Counted from the stretch's first letter, positions 17,478 to 27,036 are shown. The stretch: 64,000 nt of DNA from an uncultured Lachnospiraceae bacterium (GCA_910586755.1 CAJUJM010000066.1:1-64000); one strand, 5' to 3'. Numbers and translations: made by a program. Notes: generated from the sequence alone by a model not told the origin.

Positions 17478-18095
17478 ATGAAAAAGGCAAAACTGGCAGT
17501 TTTGCTCCTTACGGCCGGATTGGCTTTAGGGGCATGTACAGGAGCTGACGGCAGCTTTCGGCCCACAGAGAACAGCATTTATGTGGCCGCCGACGGACAG
17601 CTCTCCACCGCCACCATAGAGGCAGTCAGCGGAGAGCAGTACACCGGGGAAACATTTACGGCATTTGTAGAACAGGCAGTCTGTACATTTAATGAAGAAA
17701 AGGGCAGTATGGCCAAGGCCCGCAATGAGGAAGGCCAGGAAAGGCTTCCGGCGGCAGTTCAGTCCTGTACCATAGAAGAGGGAAAGGCATCCATGATTTT
17801 AGATTATGGGGATCCTCAGTCTGTAGTGGACTTTTCAGAAGAAAACGGGATCCCGGTAACCAGCCTTACTGTAGGCCCGGTGGCAGCAGAACTTCCGGCT
17901 CTGAAAAAAGCAGACGGCTCTGCAGCAGATTCCGGTGAAGCGGCAGGTTCCGGCGGAATGATGGTGGAGGCGGAGGGCGCCGTTACCATTCAGACAGAAG
18001 GAAAGATCCTTTATATCACAGACGGCGTTACCATGGTAGATGACAGGACCGTCCGTACCCCGGATGGAAAAAGCACTGTAATTTTTAAGAAATAA
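17478..18095 (+). CDS. Secreted lipoprotein, unknown function
   Basis: ATG 17478 follows AAGGAGGAG. The N-terminus is a lipoprotein signal, MKKAKLAVLLLTAGLALGAC, with the lipid-anchored cysteine at position 20. The mature part (about 185 aa) is acidic, and residues about 60-130 (STATIEAVSG..., ASMILDYGDPQSVVDFSEENG) weakly recall GerMN-type folds; that is only an impression. A Gly/Ala/Ser linker is near residues 150-165. It sits between recO and glyQS. Confidence 0.75.
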   Translation: MKKAKLAVLLLTAGLALGACTGADGSFRPTENSIYVAADGQLSTATIEAVSGEQYTGETFTAFVEQAVCTFNEEKGSMAKARNEEGQERLPAAVQSCTIEEGKASMILDYGDPQSVVDFSEENGIPVTSLTVGPVAAELPALKKADGSAADSGEAAGSGGMMVEAEGAVTIQTEGKILYITDGVTMVDDRTVRTPDGKSTVIFKK

Positions 18096-18183
18096 TTTCG
18101 CCGATTGAGCTGTTACGGCAAAAGAAACCAAACCGGCGGCAGCGCTGACCGGCCAAAATAGAAGGAAAGAGGTTGGATAACTT

Positions 18184-19572
18184 ATGGAAAAGACAATGGA
18201 GAAAATCGTTGCCCTGGCCAAATCCAGAGGCTTTGTATACCCTGGTTCCGAGATCTACGGAGGCCTTGCCAATACCTGGGATTACGGCAATTTAGGCGTA
18301 GAGCTGAAAAATAATGTAAAAAAGGCCTGGTGGCAGAAGTTTGTCCAGGAGAGCCCTTACAATGTAGGCGTAGACTGCGCTATCTTAATGAATTCCCAGA
18401 CCTGGGTGGCGTCCGGCCATTTAGGCGGATTCTCTGACCCGCTGATGGACTGCAAGGCCTGTAAAGAGCGTTTTCGGGCAGATAAACTGATTGAGGATTT
18501 TATGGCGGAAAAAGGCATAGAGCCGGAGAACTCTATTGACGGCTGGAGCCAGGAAGAAATGAAGAAGTATATTGATGACAACAATATCTGCTGCCCAAGC
18601 TGCGGAAAACATGACTTTACCGACATCCGTCAGTTTAATCTGATGTTTAAGACCTTCCAGGGAGTTACCGAGGATGCCAAGAACACCGTATACCTGCGCC
18701 CCGAGACTGCTCAGGGTATTTTTGTAAACTTTAAAAACGTACAGCGTACCTCCAGAAAGAAGATTCCCTTCGGTATCGGCCAGATTGGGAAATCCTTCCG
18801 CAACGAGATCACTCCCGGCAACTTTACCTTCCGTACCAGAGAGTTTGAGCAGATGGAATTAGAGTTCTTCTGCAAGCCCGGCACAGATTTAGAGTGGTTT
18901 GCATATTGGAAACAGTTCTGCATCAACTGGCTTCAGACCTTGGGCATCAAGGAGGATGAGATGCGTGCAAGAGACCATTCTCCCGAGGAATTGTGCTTTT
19001 ACAGCAAGGCCACGACGGATATTGAATTCCTGTTCCCCTTTGGCTGGGGCGAGCTTTGGGGGATTGCAGATCGTACCGACTATGATTTGACCCAGCATCA
19101 GAACACATCCAGCCAGGATATGACCTATTTTGATGATGAGAGCAAGGAAAAATACATTCCTTACGTGATTGAGCCGTCCCTGGGCGCAGACCGGGTAACT
19201 CTGGCCTTTTTATGCGCCGCTTACGATGAGGAAGAGATTGGAGAAGGAGATGTCCGCACAGTTCTCCATTTCCATCCGGCTATCGCACCGGTTAAGGTAG
19301 GGGTTCTGCCTCTTTCCAAAAAATTGAATCAGGGAGCTGAGAAGGTTTATGCAGAGCTTTCCAAATACTACAACTGTGAATTTGACGACAGAGGCAATAT
19401 CGGGAAGCGCTACAGGAGACAGGATGAGATCGGTACGCCTTTCTGTGTAACCTATGACTTTGACTCGGAAGAGGATCAGGCAGTAACCGTCCGCGACCGT
19501 GATACCATGGATCAGGTGCGGGTGCCTATCGCAGAACTTAAGAACTGGCTGGAAGAGAAATTCCGCTTCTAA
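18184..19572 (+). CDS. glyQS: Glycyl-tRNA synthetase, dimeric type
   Basis: A class II synthetase that charges tRNA-Gly. Motif 2 is in FRNEITPGNFTFRTREFEQME, and motif 3 in EPSLGADRVTLAFL. The insertion contains the zinc-type pairs CKACKERF and CPSCGKHDF. The 462-aa length is that of the homodimeric bacterial/eukaryal-type enzyme, not the alpha2-beta2 form. In Firmicutes the gene often follows era-recO, as here. Confidence 0.97.
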   Translation: MEKTMEKIVALAKSRGFVYPGSEIYGGLANTWDYGNLGVELKNNVKKAWWQKFVQESPYNVGVDCAILMNSQTWVASGHLGGFSDPLMDCKACKERFRADKLIEDFMAEKGIEPENSIDGWSQEEMKKYIDDNNICCPSCGKHDFTDIRQFNLMFKTFQGVTEDAKNTVYLRPETAQGIFVNFKNVQRTSRKKIPFGIGQIGKSFRNEITPGNFTFRTREFEQMELEFFCKPGTDLEWFAYWKQFCINWLQTLGIKEDEMRARDHSPEELCFYSKATTDIEFLFPFGWGELWGIADRTDYDLTQHQNTSSQDMTYFDDESKEKYIPYVIEPSLGADRVTLAFLCAAYDEEEIGEGDVRTVLHFHPAIAPVKVGVLPLSKKLNQGAEKVYAELSKYYNCEFDDRGNIGKRYRRQDEIGTPFCVTYDFDSEEDQAVTVRDRDTMDQVRVPIAELKNWLEEKFRF

Positions 19573-19596
19573 CATAGCAAACTTATAAAAGGTGAT

Positions 19597-19655
19597 AGGA
19601 GCTGCCGCCTTTCGATTTGCCGTAAGGCAGACGGGAGACAGCAGCTCCTTATTTT
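19597..19655 (+). terminator. Terminator after glyQS
   Basis: AGGAGCTGC (19597-19605) pairs with GCAGCTCCT (19641-19649), followed by TATTTT. The stem extends to within 13 bases of the next gene's ATG. Confidence 0.6.
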
Positions 19656-19661
19656 AAGCTT

Positions 19662-20987
19662 ATGGATAATAACAATGAATTTTTAACCAGGCAGCCTTCC
19701 CAACTATTTTTTTCTTATCTGATTCCGTCTGTCAGCGCAACTTTGGTAACCTCCGTCTATATTTTGGCAGATACCATGATGATTGGAAAAGGGGTGGGAG
19801 CTGTGGGAATTGCTGCCCTGAATCTGATGCTGCCCATCTTTTCCGTTTATATAGGAACCGGAATTTTATTCGGCGTAGGGGGGAGCGTGCTGTTTTCTGT
19901 GTCGAAAGGACGAGGAGAGGACCGGAAGGCTCGGGAATATTTTACGGTTTCCGTCTCTTTGGCGGCTTTGACCAGCGCCCTTTACATGTGGCTGTTTACC
20001 CGGTTCTTTGATCCCATTACGCTAATGTTGGGAAGAAATCCGGGGACAGAAGGGTATGTCCGGGAATACGGGCGTTTCCTCCAGATGACCCCGGCTATAT
20101 TTTTGTTTTCTTCCTTTCTCCAGGCTTTTGTCCGCAATGACAGCGACCCGAAGCGGGCTATGGCAGGAGTCATTACGGGAGGCGTGACCAATGTATTTTT
20201 GGATTACCTCTTTATCTTTCGGTTCCAGTGGGGAATGGCAGGAGCTGCTTTTGCCACGGTGTTGGGATACGGATTGACTACCGCCATTTTATGCACTCAT
20301 TTTCTCTCCAGGGCCAATACTCTGGCTTTGGTAAAGGTACAATCTCCGGGCCGCAAGTGCTGGGAAGTGGCGCGCCATGGATTTTCCAGCTTTCTCCTGG
20401 AAGAGTCCAGCGGCGTGATTATGGTGATATTTAACCGGCAGCTCCTTCACTATGTGGGGGAATTGGGAGTGGTGGTATATGGAATTATTTCCAACAGCGC
20501 TCTGGTGGTAAGTTCCATTAACAACGGCATTTCCCAGGCAGCCCAGCCGATTCTGGCAGTAAACTATGGGGCAGGCCAAAAGAAAAGGGTGGCATTGGCT
20601 ATGAGGTATGCTTCCTGGGCAGCAGTGGCTGCTGGAATCTTTTTCACCATTGCGGGTCTCCTTTTTCCCAGACAGATTACCGGCTTTTTCGTGGAGGCAG
20701 GGCCGGAGATTATGGATATGGCAGTGGGGGCAGTCCGGATCTATTTCCTCTCCTTCCTGCCTCTGGGAGTGAATATGCTCTGCACTACCTATTTGCAGAG
20801 TGTCATGGAGCCAAATCAGGCCATGACTATATGCCTGCTGCGGGGATTCGTTTTAAGCGGAATTCTGGTGCTGATATTGCCTGTAATATGGGGAGTAAAC
20901 GGTATCTGGGCTGTTATGCTGGTTACAGAACTTCTTACATTAACCGTATCCCTGACCTTTCAAAGGAAAGCGTCCGGGAGGATATAA
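19662..20987 (+). CDS. MATE family efflux transporter (1 of 3)
   Basis: A 441-aa protein with about 12 hydrophobic segments and typical MATE start LTRQPSQLFFSYLIPSVSATLVTSVYILADTMMIGKGVG. MATE proteins export cations and drugs using Na+ or H+ gradients. The gene has no good Shine-Dalgarno sequence: the 20 bases before ATG 19662 are the descending arm and tail of the preceding hairpin. First of three consecutive MATE genes. Confidence 0.9.
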   Translation: MDNNNEFLTRQPSQLFFSYLIPSVSATLVTSVYILADTMMIGKGVGAVGIAALNLMLPIFSVYIGTGILFGVGGSVLFSVSKGRGEDRKAREYFTVSVSLAALTSALYMWLFTRFFDPITLMLGRNPGTEGYVREYGRFLQMTPAIFLFSSFLQAFVRNDSDPKRAMAGVITGGVTNVFLDYLFIFRFQWGMAGAAFATVLGYGLTTAILCTHFLSRANTLALVKVQSPGRKCWEVARHGFSSFLLEESSGVIMVIFNRQLLHYVGELGVVVYGIISNSALVVSSINNGISQAAQPILAVNYGAGQKKRVALAMRYASWAAVAAGIFFTIAGLLFPRQITGFFVEAGPEIMDMAVGAVRIYFLSFLPLGVNMLCTTYLQSVMEPNQAMTICLLRGFVLSGILVLILPVIWGVNGIWAVMLVTELLTLTVSLTFQRKASGRI

Positions 20988-21018
20988 CAATTAGAAAAAC
21001 CTGAGGAGATTTTATGTC

Positions 21019-22383
21019 ATGAAGGACACCACAGCAAAATCATACGAGATGGATATGTGCAGCGGCCCTATTTTGGGAAAGGTCCTGATTTTTGCCCTGC
21101 CGTTAATGCTTTCAGGAGTATTGCAGCTTCTGTTTAATGCGGCGGATATAATCGTAGTAGGACGGTTTGCCGGAAAAGAGTCTTTGGCGGCGGTGGGATC
21201 CACCAGCTCCCTGATTAACCTGCTAATCAATCTGTTTATCGGCCTTTCCGTAGGCGTAAATGTTCTGGTTGCCAAATATCATGGAGCAAAGGACGAGGAT
21301 GAGGTCAGCGCCACCGTGCACACCGCTATTGCGGTCAGCCTTATCAGCGGGCTTTTCCTGGTGGTCTTGGGGATTGGGGCAGCCCGGCCTTTACTGGAGC
21401 TGATGGGAACTCCGGAAGATGTGATCCATAAATCCGTCCTTTATATGCGGGTGTATTTTGCAGGAATGCCGGTGGTAATGCTGTATAATTTTGGCAGCGC
21501 TATTCTTCGGGCTATCGGAGATACTAAACGGCCTTTGTATTATCTCATCATCGCTGGAGTAGTCAACGTAGTACTGAACCTGTTTTTTGTTATCAGCCTC
21601 CATATGGATGTGGCGGGCGTGGCTTTGGCAACGGTGACGGCCCAGTGTATTTCCGCAGGGCTGATTATCCGCTGTCTGATAAAGAGCCAGGGCGGGCTGA
21701 GGCTGCACATAAAGCGTCTGCGGGTTAATATGAAAAAGCTGGCCCAGATCGTCCGAATCGGTCTTCCGGCGGGAATGCAGGGAGCGATTTTTTCGATTTC
21801 CAATGTGCTGATTCAATCCTCTGTCAACTCCTTTGGTTCTGTGGCCATGGCAGGAAATACGGCGGCTTCCAATATAGAAGGCTTTGTTTATACATCTATG
21901 AACGCGGTTTACCAGACCAATTTAAGCTTTACCAGCCAAAATATAGGGGGAAGGAAGTTCAGCCGCCTGAACCGGATTCTTTATACCTGTATGGGGGTGG
22001 TAACGGTTACGGGACTGGTTTTGGGCCTGGGGGCCGTGGCAGGGGGAAACATGCTGCTGGGGATTTATTCTTCGGATCCGGAGGTAATCGCGTATGGAGC
22101 GAACCGGCTTTTGCTGATTTGCGTTCCTTACTTTATCTGCGGCCTTATGGACACGGCGGTGGGAAGCCTGCGGGGAATGGGATACTCTATGCTGCCTATG
22201 ATCGTATCCCTTACCGGCGCCTGCGCGTTCCGGGTGGTATGGATCTTTACGGTGTTTGCAAGTTTTCGATCCCTTGCAGTGCTGTACATATCCTACCCTA
22301 TATCCTGGAGCATCACCACCGCAGTTCATCTTTTCTGCTACTTTAAGCTGCGTAGAAAACTTCCCAGGGAGGATGTTCAATGA
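21019..22383 (+). CDS. MATE family efflux transporter (2 of 3)
   Basis: A 454-aa, 12-segment MATE protein. SGPILGKVLIFALPLMLSG begins the first helix and NAADIIVVGRFAGKESLAAVG is the conserved first-lobe motif. GAGGAG at 21003-21008 precedes the start. It is 31 bases from the first MATE gene and overlaps the third by four bases, so this pair is translationally coupled. Confidence 0.92.
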   Translation: MKDTTAKSYEMDMCSGPILGKVLIFALPLMLSGVLQLLFNAADIIVVGRFAGKESLAAVGSTSSLINLLINLFIGLSVGVNVLVAKYHGAKDEDEVSATVHTAIAVSLISGLFLVVLGIGAARPLLELMGTPEDVIHKSVLYMRVYFAGMPVVMLYNFGSAILRAIGDTKRPLYYLIIAGVVNVVLNLFFVISLHMDVAGVALATVTAQCISAGLIIRCLIKSQGGLRLHIKRLRVNMKKLAQIVRIGLPAGMQGAIFSISNVLIQSSVNSFGSVAMAGNTAASNIEGFVYTSMNAVYQTNLSFTSQNIGGRKFSRLNRILYTCMGVVTVTGLVLGLGAVAGGNMLLGIYSSDPEVIAYGANRLLLICVPYFICGLMDTAVGSLRGMGYSMLPMIVSLTGACAFRVVWIFTVFASFRSLAVLYISYPISWSITTAVHLFCYFKLRRKLPREDVQ

Positions 22384-23717
22384 AAACGGATATGACGGAG
22401 GGAAGCATCCAGGGCCATCTGGCGCGCTTTGCCATACCTCTGATATTAGGAAATATGTTTCAGCTTACCTACAACGCGGTGGACTCCATTGTAGTAGGCC
22501 GGTTTGTGGGAAATGAAGCCCAGGCGGCAGTGGGAATTGCCAATCCTCTGATGAATGTGCTGACCTTTTTTATTGTAGGCGTATGCAACGGCGTTGGCGT
22601 GATTATCAGCGAATATTACGGAGGAAGGGATGAAAGGCGGCTGCGGCTGGAAATGGGGACCGCAACGGTCTTTGGAAGCCTGGTATTTGGCAGTCTGTCT
22701 GTTGTGCTGTGGATAGGAGCATCGGCAGCCCTCAGGCTCCTCAGGACTCCGGAGGAGATTTTGGGAATCACCTCCGGCTACCTGCGGATGATTGCGCCGG
22801 GGCTTTTGTTTATCTTTGTATATAATCTTTATGCAACGGCGCTCAGGAGCATGGGAGATGCCAAAACACCGCTGTACTTTTTGATTTTTTCCTCGGTGCT
22901 CAATGTATTTTTGGATATTCTGCTGGTAATATTCTTGAAACTGGGCATTTACGGGGCAGCCGCAGGAACCTTGCTGTCTCAGATAAGCGCTTCGGTTTTA
23001 TGCCTGTTTTATGCCAGAAAAAAGGCGGATGTTTTAAAACTTTCCCCAAAAGAATTCCGCATTGACCAAGGGATCCTTGAAAGGACCATCCGGTATAGCT
23101 GGACTACGGGAATGCAGAAAATCACCTTAAACGTGGGAAAGCTTTTGATACAAAGCTTTGTCAATCCCCTGGGGGTAAATGTGATTGCCGCATTTAACGC
23201 GGTAAACCGGATCGAGGATTTTGTTCTCCAACCGGAGCAGAGCATTGGGGCGGCCATCACCACCTTTGTGGCCCAGAACCGGGGCGCAAAAAAAGGAGAA
23301 CGGGTGTACCTGTCCTTTAGGGTAGGGATGCTGATGGAGGTGATTTACGGCATTTTTATCGGCATTGTGATTTTTGCCGGGGCAGAACCGGCCATGAGAC
23401 TGTTTTCCCCAGCTCCGGATAACGTTATGATTCCTTTAGGGATCAGCTATCTTCATATTATGGCAGTCATGTATACTCTTCCCGGGGTCACCAACGGACT
23501 TCAGGGTTATGTGAGAGGATGGGGAGCAATGAATCTCTGCCTCGTAAGCACGTTTTTGCAGATTGGAAGCCGGGTGATTTTTGCCGCCTTTTTAATCCCC
23601 ATGTTTGGCATGCCGGGGATTGCTTATTGCTGCCTTATGGGGTGGTTTATTATGCTGGGCTATGAGGCTCCTTACTTTCTGAGGCATAAAGAGGCGCAGT
23701 TTACTTTGAGAGATTAG
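22380..23717 (+). CDS. MATE family efflux transporter (3 of 3)
   Basis: A 445-aa MATE protein with NAVDSIVVGRFVGNEAQAAVG in the first lobe, closely similar in layout to the previous product. Its ATG overlaps the stop of the second MATE gene (ATGA). The coupling suggests equal expression of the two; MATE proteins normally work as monomers, so a heteromer is only a speculation. The AT-rich islet begins directly after it. Confidence 0.92.
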   Translation: MKTDMTEGSIQGHLARFAIPLILGNMFQLTYNAVDSIVVGRFVGNEAQAAVGIANPLMNVLTFFIVGVCNGVGVIISEYYGGRDERRLRLEMGTATVFGSLVFGSLSVVLWIGASAALRLLRTPEEILGITSGYLRMIAPGLLFIFVYNLYATALRSMGDAKTPLYFLIFSSVLNVFLDILLVIFLKLGIYGAAAGTLLSQISASVLCLFYARKKADVLKLSPKEFRIDQGILERTIRYSWTTGMQKITLNVGKLLIQSFVNPLGVNVIAAFNAVNRIEDFVLQPEQSIGAAITTFVAQNRGAKKGERVYLSFRVGMLMEVIYGIFIGIVIFAGAEPAMRLFSPAPDNVMIPLGISYLHIMAVMYTLPGVTNGLQGYVRGWGAMNLCLVSTFLQIGSRVIFAAFLIPMFGMPGIAYCCLMGWFIMLGYEAPYFLRHKEAQFTLRD

Positions 23718-23757
23718 CGCCGGCATACGAATTAATTAAGATAGGAGGTTGCGCCAA

Positions 23758-24513
23758 ATGAGAAAACAGGTCCCAGAGAAGATAAAAGAACGATTAAATA
23801 GAATAGAGGAAGCGGTAAAAGATACTCCCAATACTGTCCCAAATGAAATGCGGACAACATTTAATTTTAAAGGGCGCAAGTCTCCGAATATAGCTGAAAA
23901 AGTAATAGAAGCAGTGTGCAGCAGCGAAGATGTTATATATGATCCTTTTATGGGATCTGGCTCATTTGTATATGCGGCGATGGGAAAGGTAAAAAGGATT
24001 TATGCAACAGAGCTGGATAACTACACGTTTCATGCAGTAAGCGTATTGATGAATAAAGTGGATATGCTTAAACTAGGCGAGCTATTTAATAATGTAAAAA
24101 AAGACGCATATGGGGAAATAATGGCATTATATGAAACATCATGCTGCGGTCATAGGAATTATATAAGTAAACTTTTGTTTGATCCTGAAGAAGGGAAAGA
24201 AGGATACTTTAACCCTTCTGGAAATAGAGAAATATTAGATGGAAAAAATGTTAAACTTGTAGAAAAATGTCCTGTTTGCGGGGAAAAGACGAAAAAATTT
24301 GATGAATGTGATTATGAAAAACTGGTTAGTCTTGAAAAGGTAAATGTGGAGAGATTCCCTAAAAAGCAATATATTGTAAACAGCAGAATTAATATTACAT
24401 CATCAACCGGCGCAGATAAATATGACAGGATATTTACACAGAGAAATAAGATTGCTCTATTGATTTTACAGGATGCCATTAACAAACTTGGTCCAAGTAA
24501 GGGGGATCCGTGA
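23758..24513 (+). pseudogene. DNA methyltransferase, 3'-truncated
   Basis: ATG 23758 lies nine bases after AGGAGG (23743-23748). The product has a permuted N6-adenine/N4-cytosine methyltransferase start: PNIAEKVIEAV, then SAM motif I DVIYDPFMGSGSF, then a zinc-ribbon-like CPVCGEKTKKF and FTQRNKIALLILQDAINKL. It stops seven codons later, before any catalytic DPPY motif. The matching part of the minus-strand methyltransferase continues for more than 100 residues to DPPY. The 3' end was evidently lost at about 24481-24492, so it is probably inactive. AT content is much above that of the neighbours. Confidence 0.8.
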
Positions 24514-25117
24514 TAATTAAATCTACGCCATTATTCGGTATATCTTCTTCTGTTATGAATTGACTTCCCTTTTGCATTAATAAACACTTTCCAGGTGAAA
24601 GCAACTTATAGGATTCAACAATTTTTGAAGCAGCATAATTTTCCTTCATAAAAGGTATGACATGATAAAAATTTTTGATTTTCCTGGTATAGACATCAAG
24701 AATATTTTTTTCAACACAATCACTTTTAGGTATCCATAATGGCCATTGAGAATTGGAATGTTTATCAGTTATTTTGCACAGGTGCAAGATAGACATCAGG
24801 ATATACTTTAATATGTCCTGATATTCAGGATCATAGTGATGAATAATGTCAAGTATTTCGTCCAGGACAGACAAATTACGCCCTGTAAATATATTTTTGA
24901 TATCATCGTTTTCAGTCACTGCTATTTTGGTGTTATGTAACAAGCCAGTATTTTGAATATTTCTAAATCTTTTTGTAGTGATTAATTTAACATAATCATC
25001 TTTATCCGGAGATTTGATTCCCTTCTTGGTACAAGTACAAGTATAATTTATAGACTTTATTACTATTTTTGAGCTGGTACGCTCAGGTTTATCAAAAATT
25101 ACTTTTGTAATAGTTCC
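24479..25117 (-). pseudogene. C-terminal part of bifunctional methyltransferase, frameshifted and truncated
   Basis: This is the continuation, in the -1 frame, of the minus-strand methyltransferase at 25099-26763. After CPLCQKK the new frame reads GTITKVIFDKPERTSSK, then IFTGRNLSVLDEILDII (compare FTQRN in the plus-strand gene) and WIPKSD, and ends with VDLIITDPPYLDQV plus Cys and stop. DPPY is catalytic motif IV; family members continue for at least another 80-100 residues after it. That part is missing at the same point where the convergent gene is cut. An isolated TTG start near 25138 is possible but not needed. Confidence 0.75.
24481..24498. other. Junction of two truncated convergent methyltransferase genes
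   Basis: Here the conserved reading of the plus-strand gene (to DAINKL) meets the conserved reading of the minus-strand gene (to DPPYLDQV). The 13-base palindrome ACTTGG-T-CCAAGT (24486-24498) covers the point. A deletion that removed both 3' ends and anything between is the simplest explanation. Confidence 0.65.
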
Positions 25118-26763
25118 TTTTTTTGGCATAATGGACAAGTTGTTTCATAATAATGCTCTAAAGAACAGAGTTCTTGTATAAAAGCATCAAGTACATCTTC
25201 TATATTAGGAGTGTCATTAATGGACAATAGTAATTTTGAGATAAATATAGGAACGTCGTTAATGTCACAGCCGATAGCACAACGTGATAAATCTGTTTTG
25301 ATAGCTTCAAGTGTTGTCACACCGGAACCAAGAAATGGATCAAAGACAACGTCTCCTCTGTTTGATAAGGCATCTATCAGGGTATCACAGATATTATAAG
25401 CTTTTTGAGACCAATACATATGCGAATTATACATAGGATTGTTTTTGCTGGGAGACAGGCCGCATAAAGCATTTTTTAATAAATCTATACGAACTTGATT
25501 GATATTTTTATCCCCGCATAATATCAAATATTCCAGAACTTTTTTCTGCTCGCTATTACGATGATTGGCATGATTATAGTTTTGTGTTACAACATTAACC
25601 CGGGAGTTTGTATAGTGCTTTTGGGCAAGCGCAATTAATTCGTCTATTGAAATCGTATATCTGTCAGTAGCTTGCATTTCTCTGTCCTGAGGATAAGCAT
25701 AGCTAATTGCAAGGTTCGTGTGATTCTGTGCACAAAAGCGAATTAAATTCTCTAACGATTGCTTTGCAGAACTACGCTGACTCAATTTCGATTGATAACG
25801 CCCTTCCGTATATAATCCTTTTGTATAGCCGTTTTTGGTAACAGTTAATGCTGGATAATCGTACTTTGCAGCAACATTTAAGAGGTGATAATATCTGGAA
25901 TATTGCATGTCCGTATAAGGCGGATCCGCATAAACTAATCCAACATTGGAAAAAAGCTTTCTGTCCAATAATTCTTCAAAATTTGAATTAAACACGGTGT
26001 TTGTTCCGGAAAATTTGGAAAGAGGAACCGATATATATTCTTTGAACTTTTTAACAAACAATTCATAAACATTTTTTTTCCTTTGAATAAATAGACGGCG
26101 TTGATTTTTCTCAAGACTAAGCGGTTGGGCCATATGACCATCTTTGGAAAAAACAGTTTCCTTCATTGCATAAAATAGACAGGAAAGCAGTACATTTTTA
26201 TATTGAGAAAAGCTATTATGTATAATTTTAATCAGGCAGTCAATATCAAGTGCTTGAATGATTCCATAATAGTTAGTTGCGTAATAGGTAGTAAATAAGT
26301 AAAAATCATTGGTTTGCTTTACGCTGTTAACAGTTAATTCACATTTTGTTATAGAAGAGAACTGATTATTCCATACAGTTGGATAAGAATGATAAAGCGT
26401 AATTAATTCGCTATAGCTTTCGTGGTCTAATGCCAGTTGTTCTTGCCGTACCAAGCCAATAATAGGTTTCGCAAGTTTTTTGATAGTAGCAGAATATTCT
26501 ATATCTAGTGAATGAAGCAGGTCCGAAACAGATTCTATGTCTGGCTGATTTAAAACGGCATCTGCAATTACACTTGCATAGAATTCAACATCGTTGGCAA
26601 AGACTTGATAGTTGTCCCTGAATATGTTGCTGACAGCAGCAGAACCTGAAAAAATATCAAAGATAGCCTTCCCATCTTGTATATATGGTTCAATGTTTTT
26701 TTGTATAAAACTGCTAAGGCTATGTTTACTTCCCTGGTAGTTTAAAACAGTAAAATTCTCCAT
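25099..26763 (-). CDS. Bifunctional DNA adenine methyltransferase, 5' portion of a frameshifted gene
   Basis: A 554-aa product made of two methyltransferase units. Unit 1 (about residues 1-420) is D12/Dam-like: NYQGSKHSLSSFI, motif I AIFDIFSGSAAVS, motif IV VYADPPYTDMQYSRYYHLL. Unit 2 begins near residue 455 (YWSQKAYNICDTLIDAL) with motif I VVFDPFLGSGVTTLEA, reaches the zinc-ribbon start CPLCQKK and then runs into a stop. The rest of unit 2 lies in the -1 frame (24479-25117). The frame change lies at A AAA AAG (25123-25117). GGAGGATTTTATC precedes the start. Two fused methyltransferases are typical for restriction systems with asymmetric sites; no nuclease gene is visible. Confidence 0.8.
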   Translation of the reverse strand: MENFTVLNYQGSKHSLSSFIQKNIEPYIQDGKAIFDIFSGSAAVSNIFRDNYQVFANDVEFYASVIADAVLNQPDIESVSDLLHSLDIEYSATIKKLAKPIIGLVRQEQLALDHESYSELITLYHSYPTVWNNQFSSITKCELTVNSVKQTNDFYLFTTYYATNYYGIIQALDIDCLIKIIHNSFSQYKNVLLSCLFYAMKETVFSKDGHMAQPLSLEKNQRRLFIQRKKNVYELFVKKFKEYISVPLSKFSGTNTVFNSNFEELLDRKLFSNVGLVYADPPYTDMQYSRYYHLLNVAAKYDYPALTVTKNGYTKGLYTEGRYQSKLSQRSSAKQSLENLIRFCAQNHTNLAISYAYPQDREMQATDRYTISIDELIALAQKHYTNSRVNVVTQNYNHANHRNSEQKKVLEYLILCGDKNINQVRIDLLKNALCGLSPSKNNPMYNSHMYWSQKAYNICDTLIDALSNRGDVVFDPFLGSGVTTLEAIKTDLSRCAIGCDINDVPIFISKLLLSINDTPNIEDVLDAFIQELCSLEHYYETTCPLCQKKELLQK

Positions 26764-26783
26764 GATAAAATCCTCCGCTTTCT

Positions 26784-26812
26784 ATTATAATAATTCAGAA
26801 TGAAAAAGACAA
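26784..26812 (-). promoter_or_regulatory. Promoter of the bifunctional methyltransferase gene
   Basis: Minus strand: TTGTCT (26812-26807), a 17-base spacer, TATAAT (26789-26784), about 20 bases before the start codon. Confidence 0.6.
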
Positions 26813-27036
26813 TCACAAATGGAAAAACAATAATATAATTTCTGCATCGCTAAAGTGGCAAATAATTAATTTGTATGTATAGATGCTATTTTCAATATAA
26901 AAAAATAGAATATCCATAAATTGTTTTAAAAATTTAGAAAATTAGGCCGAAATAATGTATTAAAATAAGAACAATTGTAATAAATTAATACAATAATACT
27001 ATTAACAAAAAACAAAAAGAAAAATACAAAAAAGTA
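26813..27036. other. AT-rich non-coding spacer
   Basis: About 220 bases of very AT-rich DNA between two divergent promoters. No ORF with a plausible start site, no repeats and no hairpin with a T-run were seen. Confidence 0.6.

Noticed and set aside
24479..25138. An independent small gene starting at TTG 25138
   Set aside because: It lacks a ribosome site of its own and continues the zinc ribbon and methyltransferase fold of the upstream frame, so a split gene is the better reading.
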